From assembly GCA_947493335.1 (NCBI GenBank), contig CANLQO010000001.1:310001-374000 (forward strand): 64,000 nt of DNA, written 5' to 3'. Shown one piece after another: positions 43,404 to 53,327 of this stretch (positions are counted from its first letter, which is position 1; the number at the start of each line of letters is the position of its first letter). Made by a program: the position numbers and the translations under genes. This DNA comes from an uncultured Paracoccaceae bacterium (GTDB taxonomy: Bacteria > Pseudomonadota > Alphaproteobacteria > Rhodobacterales > Rhodobacteraceae). The notes beneath the pieces are model-generated. The model was not told where the DNA came from. It made no database searches and saw nothing but the letters and a program-made list of their open reading frames with translations.

Positions 43404-44159
43404 TTACAGGCGAATGGCCGCGATCAAGCGACCGTAGTCTGCATCCTTCGCGTGGACAGATCTGCGGTAGCTGAAGAACCGGGAGGGATCTGCGTAGGTG
43501 CAATGCCGGGTCCAGGTCGCCTGTTTGATACCAGACTGTCGTAACGCCCAAAGTCCGTAACCCGGCAGGTCAAACTGCATTCGGTCACCCGCGCCATTTG
43601 CAAAGAAGCGCGCGGTTTCGGGATCCGTGTCGTGGAAACGCTCAAAGAATTCCGGGCCTACTTCATAGTTGCGTTGACTGATTGTCGGACCGATCACCGC
43701 TGAAATGTTGTCTCGGGCAGCGCCAAGCGCCTCCATCGCGCTAACGGTGTTTTCAAGAATTCCAGCCACGGCCCCCTGCCATCCGGCGTGCGCGGCACCG
43801 ATCACACCGGCGTCGGGATCCGCAAACAGCACGGGCTGGCAATCGGCCGTCAGGATCGAGAGCGCGACACCCGGCACATTTGTGACCATCGCATCGGCCT
43901 TTGGGCGCGCCTCTGTCGGGCCGGTGATAACCTCAACATCCGCTGAATGATGTTGGTGCACACCAAGAAGTGCTTTCATCGGCACATCCATGGCCTGTGC
44001 CACGCGGGCGCGGTTGATCGTCACGATCTCATGCTGGTCCGCGCTGCCGTAGCCGCAGTTGAGGCCCTCGAACACGCCCGATGATGCCCCGCCAACGCGC
44101 GTGAAGAACCCGTGCCGCAGTGGGGCCAAACTGTCGTCGGTGATAATGTCGAGCGTCAT
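43404..44159 (-). CDS. pgeF: polyphenol oxidase/laccase-domain protein PgeF (YfiH)
   Basis: HGFFTRVGGASSGVFEGLNCGYGS; ADCQPVLFADPDAGVIGAAHAGWQGAVAGI. Confidence 0.93.
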   Translation of the reverse strand: MTLDIITDDSLAPLRHGFFTRVGGASSGVFEGLNCGYGSADQHEIVTINRARVAQAMDVPMKALLGVHQHHSADVEVITGPTEARPKADAMVTNVPGVALSILTADCQPVLFADPDAGVIGAAHAGWQGAVAGILENTVSAMEALGAARDNISAVIGPTISQRNYEVGPEFFERFHDTDPETARFFANGAGDRMQFDLPGYGLWALRQSGIKQATWTRHCTYADPSRFFSYRRSVHAKDADYGRLIAAIRL

Positions 44160-45214
44160 GTGGACAATCCGGGAATCGGTGGCGCGCCATCGGGCCACAG
44201 GCCGATGACTTTAAAGAGGTCACCCATTTCGCCCGGATGGGTCAAGCGGCGATGGGCGGCAATATGCTGATCCAGTGCAGCACCTGCGAGTTGCGCGGCC
44301 AAGGCTTCGGCCCGGGCGGTGATGCCCAACCTTTCCAGAAAGACCCCTTGCGGGCAAAGCCGGGAATGCTGCGCTGGCGCCACCGCCGCCGCGATCGCCG
44401 CAAAATCCACGTGTGCCGTCAGGTCCACGGCACCCGGTGCATCCAACACAGACGCCACCCCATGTGCACGCATGGCCTGAAACGTGTCGCCCTGACTGGC
44501 CCAATCGCCATAGTCAATAAAGAGCGCCGCGCCGCCATGATCCGCAATCCGATGCCCAATGGCGCCGACAATACCGGGCAAGGCAGGGCAATATTCAACC
44601 ACATCGCCGTCCCGCGTGTCATCCAGACGCGCCGTCAGAAAGGCGCGCGGCGCGGGATCAGAGCGGCCAAGCCTCAACCTGCCATCAGCCTGCCCAACCA
44701 ATGTTTCCGACCAACCGTCGCCCACGCGGTTGAACTGCCGGATTGGCAGGGCGTCAAAGAATTCATTGGCGATCAGAAATAGCGGCGCGTCCGGCAAATC
44801 ATCCACGGTATCGGCAAATTGCGGGTCGGGCAGGGTGTTGGACTGCACTTCGCGCAGGCGCGGCGACGCCTCGACCAACCAAAGATCAAGCGCATCATGA
44901 AATCCCGGAACGTGCCGGGTTGCCCGCAGGACATCGGACATCAAAGTTCCACGACCCGGCCCAAGCTCTGCCAGCGTGAATGGGCGAGGCGTACCTTGTT
45001 CGAGCCATGCCTGAGCCAAGGCAAGGCCAACCATCTCTCCGAACATCTGGCTGATATCGGGGCTGGTAATGAAATCACCTGCACGTCCAAAGGGTTCTTG
45101 CGTGGTGTAATAGCCGTGCTTTGGGTCAAACAGGCAGGTGGTCATAAAGTCGGCCAGCGTCATCGGGCCAGAGGCGGCGATCTGATCCACAAGTTGCCGG
45201 GTGAGCGCGTTCAT
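44156..45214 (-). CDS. MidA/NDUFAF7-like SAM-dependent methyltransferase
   Basis: MNALTRQLVDQIAASGPMTLADFMTTCLFDPKHGYYTTQEPFGRAGDFITSPDISQMFGEMVG. Confidence 0.92.
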   Translation of the reverse strand: MNALTRQLVDQIAASGPMTLADFMTTCLFDPKHGYYTTQEPFGRAGDFITSPDISQMFGEMVGLALAQAWLEQGTPRPFTLAELGPGRGTLMSDVLRATRHVPGFHDALDLWLVEASPRLREVQSNTLPDPQFADTVDDLPDAPLFLIANEFFDALPIRQFNRVGDGWSETLVGQADGRLRLGRSDPAPRAFLTARLDDTRDGDVVEYCPALPGIVGAIGHRIADHGGAALFIDYGDWASQGDTFQAMRAHGVASVLDAPGAVDLTAHVDFAAIAAAVAPAQHSRLCPQGVFLERLGITARAEALAAQLAGAALDQHIAAHRRLTHPGEMGDLFKVIGLWPDGAPPIPGLST

Positions 45215-46083
45215 CGCTTGCGCAAGGCGAAAACAATCAGCGCCAATCCGATCAGGATCATCGGCGTGGACAGGATTTGCCCCATCGTCAGGCCCCATTC
45301 GCCAAAGTCGAGCCGCCAGCCCAAGGGATTGTCCGAGCTTTGAAAAAAGCTGTCGGGTTGGCGTACGAATTCGACGGCAAATCTTGATAGGCCGTAGCCC
45401 GCAAAGAAAACGCCGGTCAAAAGCCAGCCGCGCGTGAGCCCGCGGAGCCCGAATGCGAGAATCAAGAGGACGAGCCCCAATAATAGTCCTTCGAGCCCGG
45501 CTTCATAAAGCTGGCTGGGGTGGCGTGCACAGGCACCGGTGATGCCCGGGCAATCCTGCGCCTCGGTCCCCGGGAAAACCACGGCCCAGGGGAGGTCGGT
45601 CGGTCGCCCCCAAAGCTCTGCATTGATGAAATTGGCGAGCCGTACCAATAGGATCGCCGGTGTTGCGGCCAGCGCAATGATGTCGGAAAGCGCGGGCAGG
45701 GCGATGTCGTGTCGCCGCGAAAAGAGCCAGACCGCGGCGATGACGCCCAAAAAACCGCCGTGAAATGACAAGCCGCCGGTCCAGATCATCGGGATTTCCA
45801 GCGGGTTCGCCAGATAGTGCCCGGGCCGGTAAAACAGCACGTAACCAAGGCGTCCGCCGCCGATTACACCCATGACGATATATGTCAGCAAGTCCTCAAG
45901 CTTTGCGGGCGCCATGGGCGGCTGATCGTTCAACCAAAGATGGGCACGCCGCAACGCAAACGCGATCAGCATCCAACCCAAGGCGATGCCGACGATATAG
46001 GCCAGCGCGTACCAACGCAGGGCAAACGGGCCGATCTGAAAGATCACCGGGTCAATCTGGGGAAAGGGCAGGGCTGCGATCAT
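45211..46083 (-). CDS. lgt: prolipoprotein diacylglyceryl transferase
   Basis: MIAALPFPQIDPVIFQIGPFALRWYALAYIVGI...; GGLSFHGGFLG. Confidence 0.97.
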   Translation of the reverse strand: MIAALPFPQIDPVIFQIGPFALRWYALAYIVGIALGWMLIAFALRRAHLWLNDQPPMAPAKLEDLLTYIVMGVIGGGRLGYVLFYRPGHYLANPLEIPMIWTGGLSFHGGFLGVIAAVWLFSRRHDIALPALSDIIALAATPAILLVRLANFINAELWGRPTDLPWAVVFPGTEAQDCPGITGACARHPSQLYEAGLEGLLLGLVLLILAFGLRGLTRGWLLTGVFFAGYGLSRFAVEFVRQPDSFFQSSDNPLGWRLDFGEWGLTMGQILSTPMILIGLALIVFALRKR

Positions 46084-46185
46084 GGCGCTATTCCTGTGGC
46101 CCGCGCGGGGTGAAGTCAACCGGTCGCAGTTGCGCTTTGACCCAGCGCGCCCCATATGAAGGGCAGGACAAAACCGGAGGGCGCG

Positions 46186-46428
46186 ATGGAGCCGAGAAAC
46201 AAGATCTTTGACGATCTGAGCCAGTTGATGACCAACGCCATGGGCGTGGCGCAAGGGGCCAAGGACGAGGCGAACACGGCGATGAAGTCGATGATGGACC
46301 GCTGGCTTGCGGACCGCGACTTTGTCACCCGCGAGGAATTCGACGCTGTGCGCGCGATGGCACAGAAGGCCCGCGAAGAAAACGCAGCCCTTGAGGCGCG
46401 GATCGCAGCCCTTGAGGCGAAGGGCTAG
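46186..46428 (+). CDS. UbiK-type accessory factor (YqiC/BMFP family)
   Basis: NKIFDDLSQLMTNAMGVAQGAKDEANTAMKSMMDRWLADRDFVTREEFDAVRAMAQKAREEN. Confidence 0.88.
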   Translation: MEPRNKIFDDLSQLMTNAMGVAQGAKDEANTAMKSMMDRWLADRDFVTREEFDAVRAMAQKAREENAALEARIAALEAKG

Positions 46429-46433
46429 CGCAC

Positions 46434-47465
46434 TTAGAAATCAGACAGATAAGCCACAAGGATATCCAGGGCGGCCTGTAGATCGTCCTTGTGGATCATC
46501 TCTGTCACCGTGTGAATGTAGCGCGTGCCGACCACGATCCCCACGGCCCGCGCGCCGGCGGCGGCCTGCTGGGCGGCGGCCCCGTCCTGACCACCAGCCG
46601 CGAGCATTGTGCGTTGGTAGGGGATCTTGTTCTTGTCGGCGAGCTTGGCGATATCGCGCACCAGATCACGGTCCGCGATAAAGCTGCTGTCGCGCACGTG
46701 CAGTCCGAAGCCTTTGCCTTGCGTGGTGGTTGCGTCCTTGTCAGGGATGCCCGGCGTGTCACAGGCGAGTGTGGTGTCGATGCCAATCCCGATATCGGGC
46801 TGGACTTTGAATGCAGAGGTGCGGGCCCCACGCAGGCCGACCTCTTCCTGGGTGGTAAAGACAACATGAACCTCTGCGCCGCGGCCCTTTTTGCCAAGGG
46901 CGCGGATCGCCTCGATCCCCAGCCAGCAGGCGATGCGGTTATCAATCGCCTTGCTGACGATCTTGTCGCCGATTTCGATAAAGGGTTCTTCCATCACAAC
47001 AAAGTCGCCGACCTTGATGTGATCATGTGCTTTGTCGCCCAGACCCAGATCGACAAAGAACTCACCCACGGTCGGGATCTTTTTGCGGTCTTCAGGGCTT
47101 GAGATGTGTATCGGTTTGCCGCCAGGGTTCATCACGCCCAAGAAGTCGCCGTCATCCGTACAAACCCGCACGCGGCGCGAGAACAGGTTGCGCGGATCAA
47201 AGCCGCCCACCGGCTGCAGATAGAGGAAGCCGTTCTTGTCGATGTGGCTGACAAGAAATCCGATCTCATCCATGTGGCAAAGCAACATGACCTTTGGGGC
47301 CGTCTTGCCCTTGGCGTCGCGGCGGCACAAGAGCGACCCCATGGCGTCGGTTTCGACATGATCAAAGAGGTCCTTAATCTCTGATGTGATCAGGTCCCGG
47401 ACGCGGTGTTCATTGCCGGGCACACCGGGCGTCTCGCAAAGGGTCTTGAGCAAATCGAGGTTCAT
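46434..47465 (-). CDS. M42 family metallopeptidase
   Basis: MNLDLLKTLCETPGVPGNEHRVRDLI; HMDEIGFLVSHI; FTTQEEVGLRGA. Confidence 0.92.
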   Translation of the reverse strand: MNLDLLKTLCETPGVPGNEHRVRDLITSEIKDLFDHVETDAMGSLLCRRDAKGKTAPKVMLLCHMDEIGFLVSHIDKNGFLYLQPVGGFDPRNLFSRRVRVCTDDGDFLGVMNPGGKPIHISSPEDRKKIPTVGEFFVDLGLGDKAHDHIKVGDFVVMEEPFIEIGDKIVSKAIDNRIACWLGIEAIRALGKKGRGAEVHVVFTTQEEVGLRGARTSAFKVQPDIGIGIDTTLACDTPGIPDKDATTTQGKGFGLHVRDSSFIADRDLVRDIAKLADKNKIPYQRTMLAAGGQDGAAAQQAAAGARAVGIVVGTRYIHTVTEMIHKDDLQAALDILVAYLSDF

Positions 47466-47690
47466 GGCAGGCTCCTGTTGATGGCGATTGATGGCATCAT
47501 GATCCTTTGGTCGACAGGTGCAAGCGGGCAGGTCGCGCAACTTATCCCCAAGAAAGTGCTTTACAGATGGGGGCTTGGTGGCCCACCATATGTCGTAGGA
47601 CGGCAAAACAAAAAACACCGTCCATTGAGCAGAGGCATAGCCTTTGGGGCTGCCAATTCCCCAAAGGCGACAGACCAAGGGGCTGCAGGC

Positions 47691-48194
47691 ATGGCACTTT
47701 CAGAGCATTATTTGGACGCGGATGAGGTTCACCCGATTGATCTGGTGGAACACGTGGCCGAACATTACGACTGGCAATTCGACCGGATCCACGATGACCA
47801 GATTGCCATGGCGGTCGAGGGGCAATGGCGCACCTATTCGATCACGCTGGCCTGGTCGGCCTATGACGAGACGCTGCGCCTGATTTGCACGTTCGAGATG
47901 GAGCCACCCGAAGAGCGCATGTCGGCCCTTTATGAGGCGTTGAATGCGATCAATGATCAGTGCTGGGCCGGAGCCTTCACCTGGTGGGGTGATCAGAAAA
48001 TGATGGTTTACCGCTATGGTCTTGTTTTGGCAGGTGAGCAGACAGCGGGGCCAGAGCAGATTGACACCATGATAAATGCGGCGGTGATGAGCTGTGAGCG
48101 CTACTACCCGGCTATTCAATTGGTGACTTGGGCAGAGCGGACGCCTGCCGAGGCACTGCAGGTTGCAATGACCGAGGCCTACGGCCGCGCCTGA
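47691..48194 (+). CDS. YbjN domain-containing protein
   Basis: MALSEHYLDADEVHPIDLVEHVAEHYDWQFDRIHDDQIAMAVEGQWRTYSITLAWSAYDETLRL. Confidence 0.86.
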   Translation: MALSEHYLDADEVHPIDLVEHVAEHYDWQFDRIHDDQIAMAVEGQWRTYSITLAWSAYDETLRLICTFEMEPPEERMSALYEALNAINDQCWAGAFTWWGDQKMMVYRYGLVLAGEQTAGPEQIDTMINAAVMSCERYYPAIQLVTWAERTPAEALQVAMTEAYGRA

Positions 48195-48232
48195 GCCCGA
48201 GATTTTTGCGCCGCGCATTGCGCGTCGCGAGG

Positions 48233-48260
48233 GGGGCGGCCCGCTGAAGCGGGCCGCCCC
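48233..48260 (+). terminator. hairpin downstream of the ybjN-like gene
   Basis: GGGGCGGCCCGC-TGAA-GCGGGCCGCCCC-TTTC. Confidence 0.75.
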
Positions 48261-48290
48261 TTTCACGTTTTCGGAAGATGTTTGGGCGAA

Positions 48291-48347
48291 GGGGGCCAGC
48301 CCCCGTCCGCAAGCGGACTCCCCCGAAGTATTTTTTACCAGAAGAAG
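48291..48347 (+). repeat. dispersed two-hairpin intergenic repeat, copy B
   Basis: GGGGGCCAGCCCCC + GTCCGCAAGCGGAC + TCCCCCGAAGTATTTTTTACCAGAAGAAG. Confidence 0.75.
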
Positions 48348-48417
48348 TATGGATTTTGGATGGTTGTCGTTGACGGGACGCGGGCCTAGAAACAAGGGAA
48401 GCATTCGGGGGTGATCT

Positions 48418-49233
48418 ATGGATATGTCAGATGTGGCAGCGCGCGGGCTTGTTTTGCTGGGGTGCGGCAAGATGGGCTCTGCGATGTTGGCAGGGTGGTT
48501 AAAGGGTGGTCTGCCCGCGACATCGGTCTGGGTTCTGGACCCGGCACCTTCGGATTGGGTCAAGGCGCAGGGCGTTCATATCAACGCTGAACTACCCAAG
48601 GACCCGGCGATTGCTTTGGTCGCCGTCAAGCCGCAGATGATGGGGAACGCATTGCCGGCCATGGCGGCGTTGGGAAATGGCGCGACACTTTTTGTCTCGG
48701 TGGCCGCTGGCACGCCGATTGCGGCACTTGAGGCGGCATTGGGGGATCAGACACCGGTAATCCGGGCGATGCCGAATACACCTGCGGCAGTGGGCCGCGG
48801 AATCACGGCATTGATCGGGAATTCCAATACGCATGAGGCGCATATCGCACTGGCTGAGGCGCTGTTGCAGGCCGTTGGGCAAACCGTGCGCCTAGAGTAT
48901 GAGAGCCAGATGGACGCGGTAACAGCGCTTTCAGGTTCTGGCCCCGCCTATGTTTTCCATCTGATTGAGACCTTGGCCGCGGCCGGTCAGGCGCAGGGTC
49001 TGCCTGCGGAGATGGCCATGAAACTGGCCAAGGCGACCGTCGGAGGGGCTGGGCAATTGGCGGAAGAGGCAGAAGATGACCCGGCACAGCTTCGGGTGAA
49101 TGTGACCTCTCCGAATGGAACGACGCAGGCGGCGTTGGAGGTGTTGATGGACGCGGAAACGGGTTTTCCTGCTGTTTTACAAAGGGCTGTAAAGGCCGCG
49201 GCAGACAGGTCAAAGGAGTTGGGGCGTGGCTGA
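48418..49233 (+). CDS. proC: pyrroline-5-carboxylate reductase
   Basis: LVLLGCGKMGSAMLAGWLKGGL; RAMPNTPAAVGRGITAL; ALSGSGPAYVFHLIE. Confidence 0.97.
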   Translation: MDMSDVAARGLVLLGCGKMGSAMLAGWLKGGLPATSVWVLDPAPSDWVKAQGVHINAELPKDPAIALVAVKPQMMGNALPAMAALGNGATLFVSVAAGTPIAALEAALGDQTPVIRAMPNTPAAVGRGITALIGNSNTHEAHIALAEALLQAVGQTVRLEYESQMDAVTALSGSGPAYVFHLIETLAAAGQAQGLPAEMAMKLAKATVGGAGQLAEEAEDDPAQLRVNVTSPNGTTQAALEVLMDAETGFPAVLQRAVKAAADRSKELGRG

Positions 49234-49564
49234 AATATCCTTCGATGACTTCATGAAGGTTGACGTGCGGGTGGGGCAGGTTGTGCGGGCGGAGCCTTAT
49301 CCAGAGGCGCGCAAGCCTGCGATCAAAATGTGGATCGATTTTGGTGCGGACCTGGGTGAGAAAAAGACCAGCGCACAGGTCACCGCCCATTATGACGCCG
49401 CGAGTCTTGTCGGAAAGCAGGTGTTGGCAGTGGTGAATTTTCCGCCCCGGCAGGTCGGCAAGTTTATGTCAGAGGTGCTGGTGCTGGGCATGCCTGATGC
49501 GGATGGAGAGGTGGTGCTGGTCGGGCCCGACGCAGCGGTGCCATTGGGGGGACGATTGCATTGA
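49226..49564 (+). CDS. csaA: tRNA-binding protein CsaA
   Basis: FDDFMKVDVRVGQVVRAEPYPEARKPAIKMWIDFGADLGEKKTSAQVTAHY. Confidence 0.92.
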   Translation: MAEISFDDFMKVDVRVGQVVRAEPYPEARKPAIKMWIDFGADLGEKKTSAQVTAHYDAASLVGKQVLAVVNFPPRQVGKFMSEVLVLGMPDADGEVVLVGPDAAVPLGGRLH

Positions 49565-50502
49565 AACGGATTTTGCTGACGCGGACTTTTCCAACCGCCA
49601 CGGTGCAAGCTGCGGCAGAGCGTTATGCGGTGACGACGCGCGAAGTGGATGCACCTTTGACCAGTACAGAGGCTGCAGAAGCGATGCGGGACTATGACGC
49701 GATCCTCTGCTCTATCGGGGATCAGTTTACGGCAGCGACATTTGATCAGCCGGATCGGCGCTGCGAGATGATCGCAAATTTTGGCGTTGGATTTAACCAC
49801 ATCGATATGGAGGCAGCGCGCGCGGCAGGGGTTCAGGTGTCCAACACACCCGAGGTCGTCACCGATGCCACAGCGGATATTGCGATGACGTTGGTCCTGA
49901 TGGCCTGCCGTCGTGCAGGCGAGGGAGAACGGTTGGTGCGCGAGGGCACCTGGGACGGCTGGAAGCCGACGCAGATGCTGGGGGCACATGTGACTGGCAA
50001 GCGGTTGGGTATTATTGGCATGGGTCGGATCGGGCAGGCCGTTGCGCGGCGTGGGCATTACGGCTTTGATATGCCAGTGATTTATTACAACCGCTCCGAA
50101 AAGGCCGTGGATGTGCCCGCACGGCAGGTGCCGGATCTGCTCAGCCTGATGAGCCAGTCGGACGTGATTGTGATTACTGTTCCGGGTGGCAATACGCATT
50201 TGATTGACGCTGAAGCATTGGCGCAGATGCAGGATGGTGCCGTGCTGGTGAACGTCGCTCGTGGTGATGTGTTGGATGAGGTGGCGCTGATCGCTGAACT
50301 GAAGGCCGGGCGCATTCGCGCCGGACTTGATGTCTACGAGAAGGAACCACAGGTGCCGGAAGCCCTGCGTGCGCTTGAGAACGTGGTTTTGCTCCCGCAT
50401 CTGGGGACTGCCGCACTGGAGGTGCGCGAAGCGATGGGGCAGATGGCGCTGGATAATATTTTCGCTTGGGAAGAGGGACGGGTGCTGCCTCAGGCGCTTT
50501 GA
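49561..50502 (+). CDS. D-2-hydroxyacid dehydrogenase (glyoxylate/hydroxypyruvate reductase type)
   Basis: NFGVGFNHIDMEAARAAGVQVSNTPEVVTDATADIAMTL; LGIIGMGRIGQAVARR; HLGTAALEVREAMG. TTG start. Confidence 0.92.
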   Translation: MKRILLTRTFPTATVQAAAERYAVTTREVDAPLTSTEAAEAMRDYDAILCSIGDQFTAATFDQPDRRCEMIANFGVGFNHIDMEAARAAGVQVSNTPEVVTDATADIAMTLVLMACRRAGEGERLVREGTWDGWKPTQMLGAHVTGKRLGIIGMGRIGQAVARRGHYGFDMPVIYYNRSEKAVDVPARQVPDLLSLMSQSDVIVITVPGGNTHLIDAEALAQMQDGAVLVNVARGDVLDEVALIAELKAGRIRAGLDVYEKEPQVPEALRALENVVLLPHLGTAALEVREAMGQMALDNIFAWEEGRVLPQAL

Positions 50503-51335
50503 ACGGCTTCATAAATCGACAGGTATAGCGGCGGCAGGTCACGATCTGGATGGTCGGCATGTGGTGTGCTGCGGTCCCAGATCAGCGACAGGCAGACGTG
50601 GACCGCAGCCCATCCCATCAGGCGGTCAGGGGGCAGGCCGGTGGTCGTGGCAAAGGTTGCTAGCATTGCGCGCAGTCGGTCGGGATCGCGAATGGCCTGC
50701 GGCAGGCCGACAGGATTGCGAAAGGCATTGGCCAGTTCATAGGCAGGATCCCCGCAGACACCCTTGGGGTCGATAACGCACCAACCGCGCGGGCCTCGCA
50801 AGATATTGTCGTGGTGCAAATCGCCGTGCAGGGCAACGGGCGTGGGCGCGCCGGCAAGCAGGGACTGCGCAAGGGCCGCCGCGCGGGCGAAATCGGGGTC
50901 GTGGTGTGAGGCGAAAAGTGGCGCGCAACGGTCGGCGAGTGAGACAAGCCCGTGAACGGGCTGCGATTGCGTCGACAGCCGCTGTGCGACCTCTGCCAGA
51001 ATACGCGCCGTGTCGTGATCCTGCCGATCGCGGGCCAGATCGCCAAGGCTTGGCCCATCAAGGTATTCAAGGACGACGGCACCCGACGTCCGCGCCAGAA
51101 CCCTTGCCGCAGAACGTCCGTTCCACGCGCGCATCAGATCAAGACCGGGGCCCTCGTCCTGTTCATCGCCGTCGCGATATACCTTCAAAACAGCAGGCCC
51201 ATCAGGTGAAGTCACGCGCCAAAGTCGGGCAATCGCGGTCTCGGCCAGGGCTGCCGGGTCAGAAAGGCCCAGCTGAGACAGCAGTTTCTGGTCCGGTATC
51301 AATCGCCGACAGCCGCGCGCCAGTGGCGGCGGCAA
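50490..51335 (-). CDS. aminoglycoside phosphotransferase-like kinase
   Basis: ALHGDLHHDNILRGPRGWCVIDPKGVCGDPAYELANAFRNP. Exact start uncertain. Confidence 0.82.
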   Translation of the reverse strand: MPPPLARGCRRLIPDQKLLSQLGLSDPAALAETAIARLWRVTSPDGPAVLKVYRDGDEQDEGPGLDLMRAWNGRSAARVLARTSGAVVLEYLDGPSLGDLARDRQDHDTARILAEVAQRLSTQSQPVHGLVSLADRCAPLFASHHDPDFARAAALAQSLLAGAPTPVALHGDLHHDNILRGPRGWCVIDPKGVCGDPAYELANAFRNPVGLPQAIRDPDRLRAMLATFATTTGLPPDRLMGWAAVHVCLSLIWDRSTPHADHPDRDLPPLYLSIYEAVQSA

Positions 51336-51877
51336 AGGCTGACATAAGTCTCATTGCCACCGACCTGCACCTGATCGCCGTCGCGCAGGACATTGCCGTC
51401 TGCGTCCTTGCGCACGACCATCGTCGCCTTCTTGCCGCAAAAGCAGATTGTGCGAACCTCTCGCATTTCATCGGCCAGCGCCAGAAGCGCAGCGGAACCG
51501 GGGAAGAGATTGCCCTGAAAATCAACCCGCAGTCCAAAGCACATGATCGGGACGCCCAGATCATCCACCGCTCGGGCCAATTGCCAGACCTGATCGCGCT
51601 CTAGGAACTGAGCCTCGTCGATGAAGACACAGGCGCAAGGGCCCCGCGCGAGGCGGGCTTCGATCTTGGCAAAAAGGTCTTCACCTGCGGCGAAAGTGTC
51701 TGCGGCCTGATCGATCCCGATCCGGCTGGCGATGACGCCCTGACCGGCGCGGTCATCGAATTGCGCGGTCATCAGATAGGTCTGCATCCCGCGTTCGATA
51801 TAGTTGTGGCTCGCCTGCAAAAGCACAGTGGATTTGCCGGCGTTCATGGTGGAGTAGTTGAAGTAAAGCTTGGCCAT
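51299..51877 (-). CDS. tdk: thymidine kinase
   Basis: MAKLYFNYSTMNAGKSTVLLQASHNYIERGM; VFIDEAQFLE; CFCGKKATMVVR. Confidence 0.96.
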   Translation of the reverse strand: MAKLYFNYSTMNAGKSTVLLQASHNYIERGMQTYLMTAQFDDRAGQGVIASRIGIDQAADTFAAGEDLFAKIEARLARGPCACVFIDEAQFLERDQVWQLARAVDDLGVPIMCFGLRVDFQGNLFPGSAALLALADEMREVRTICFCGKKATMVVRKDADGNVLRDGDQVQVGGNETYVSLCRRHWRAAVGD

Positions 51878-52102
51878 ACCGCCTGATACGCGTGCCGGGC
51901 ACGCCTTTGCAAGCGCACCCGGGCTGACGTGAGTGGCAGCCAGGTCCCGGTCGATTGGGGCAACCAAGTCTGGCCTGACGCGTGCGACGTTCTGACATTG
52001 AACATCCCCAACACCGGGGAAACTGGGCAACGGTCCCGCCGCATCGTGTGATTAGAACATGACAATTCCCCCCCGGCGATTTAATGGGAATACTGGAGAG
52101 AG

Positions 52103-52126
52103 TTTCCCCACGGGGTGGTGGGGAAA
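52103..52126. promoter_or_regulatory. inverted repeat upstream of the HTH-arsH pair
   Basis: TTTCCCCAC-GGGGTG-GTGGGGAAA, 17 nt before the ATG. Confidence 0.6.
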
Positions 52127-52142
52127 AATGGGGATACATCAA

Positions 52143-52598
52143 ATGGCCACGCCAGACACTTATCTGAAACGTCACACCGAAGCTTTGGTGAAGGACGTAG
52201 GCATAGCAGCCGCGTGTGAGTTAACCGGTAAATCAAAGGCCACGTTGGGCCGCTACTATTCCGACAAGGTAGAACACGCTGACCGGTTCATGCCGATCGA
52301 TACAGTCGCCGCACTGGAGGCCGCCGCAAGCTACCCTCATGTGACTTCTGCGTTGGCAGATTTGCGTGGGATTACAATGTCCTTGGGTGAAACTGACGAC
52401 AAGGTCGAAGGCGGCGTGAACTCTGAGGTTGTCGCGCTGAGCCAACGCTTTGCGGCACTGATGGCAGAATATCACGAGAGCATTCAGGATGGCACGATCT
52501 CGATAAATGAGGCCAAGCGCCTGTTGAATGAGACGACAGGTCTCCAGAAAGTTTTGTTGCGGATGAAGCTGCATCTGGAAGGCGATGTCATTGGTTGA
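52143..52598 (+). CDS. putative HTH protein of unknown family
   Basis: [42 protein letters not shown]..., HTH-like N-terminus and helical C-terminus. Confidence 0.6.
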   Translation: MATPDTYLKRHTEALVKDVGIAAACELTGKSKATLGRYYSDKVEHADRFMPIDTVAALEAAASYPHVTSALADLRGITMSLGETDDKVEGGVNSEVVALSQRFAALMAEYHESIQDGTISINEAKRLLNETTGLQKVLLRMKLHLEGDVIG

Positions 52599-53307
52599 CA
52601 CCAGCGACCTGCCCAACATTGTGGATGGGCAGCTCCATGATATTGACGTGGCGTCATTTGCGCCGACCGATGATCCCGGTCATCCACCGCGTATTTTGCT
52701 TCTTTATGGATCATTACGTGACGTCAGCTATTCAAGGCTCGCAGCAGAGGAAGGCGCGCGCATTTTGCGGGCGTTTGGCTGCGAAACACGGTTCTTCGAC
52801 CCACACGGTTTGCCGCTGCCGGATGACGGGGCAGATGCCTCTCATCCCAAGGTGGCACAGTTGCGTGAACTGGCGCTGTGGTCGGAAGGGATGGTCTGGT
52901 CCAGTCCGGAACGCCATGGTGCGATGACCGCTGTCATGAAAGCCCAGATTGACTGGATTCCGCTGTCGGCTATTGGAGGCATCCGCCCGACACAGGGCAA
53001 GACGCTGGCACTGATGCAGGTCTGTGGCGGCTCTCAGTCCTTCAACACCGTCAACCAGATGCGCATTCTGGGACGCTGGATGCGCATGATCACAATCCCA
53101 AACCAATCCTCAGTCCCGGCTGCTTGGAATCGGTTCAAGGACGGCCGAATGGTGCCGGGGTCAAACTACGATCGCATTGTGGACGTGATGGAGGAACTGG
53201 TGCGTTTCACCTACATGACCCGCGCCCGGCAGGCCAAGCTGACCGACCGCTACTCGGAACGAGTCGAGGATGCTGGCAAGGTGCACGAGCGCGTCAGCAA
53301 AATCTGA
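52585..53307 (+). CDS. arsH: ArsH-type NADPH-dependent FMN reductase
   Basis: [89 protein letters not shown]. Confidence 0.93.
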   Translation: MSLVDTSDLPNIVDGQLHDIDVASFAPTDDPGHPPRILLLYGSLRDVSYSRLAAEEGARILRAFGCETRFFDPHGLPLPDDGADASHPKVAQLRELALWSEGMVWSSPERHGAMTAVMKAQIDWIPLSAIGGIRPTQGKTLALMQVCGGSQSFNTVNQMRILGRWMRMITIPNQSSVPAAWNRFKDGRMVPGSNYDRIVDVMEELVRFTYMTRARQAKLTDRYSERVEDAGKVHERVSKI

Positions 53308-53327
53308 GCCCGCTGACACGTACACCC

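Noticed and set aside
49390-50400. 336-aa minus-strand ORF
   Set aside because: Antisense to csaA and the 2-hydroxyacid dehydrogenase gene.
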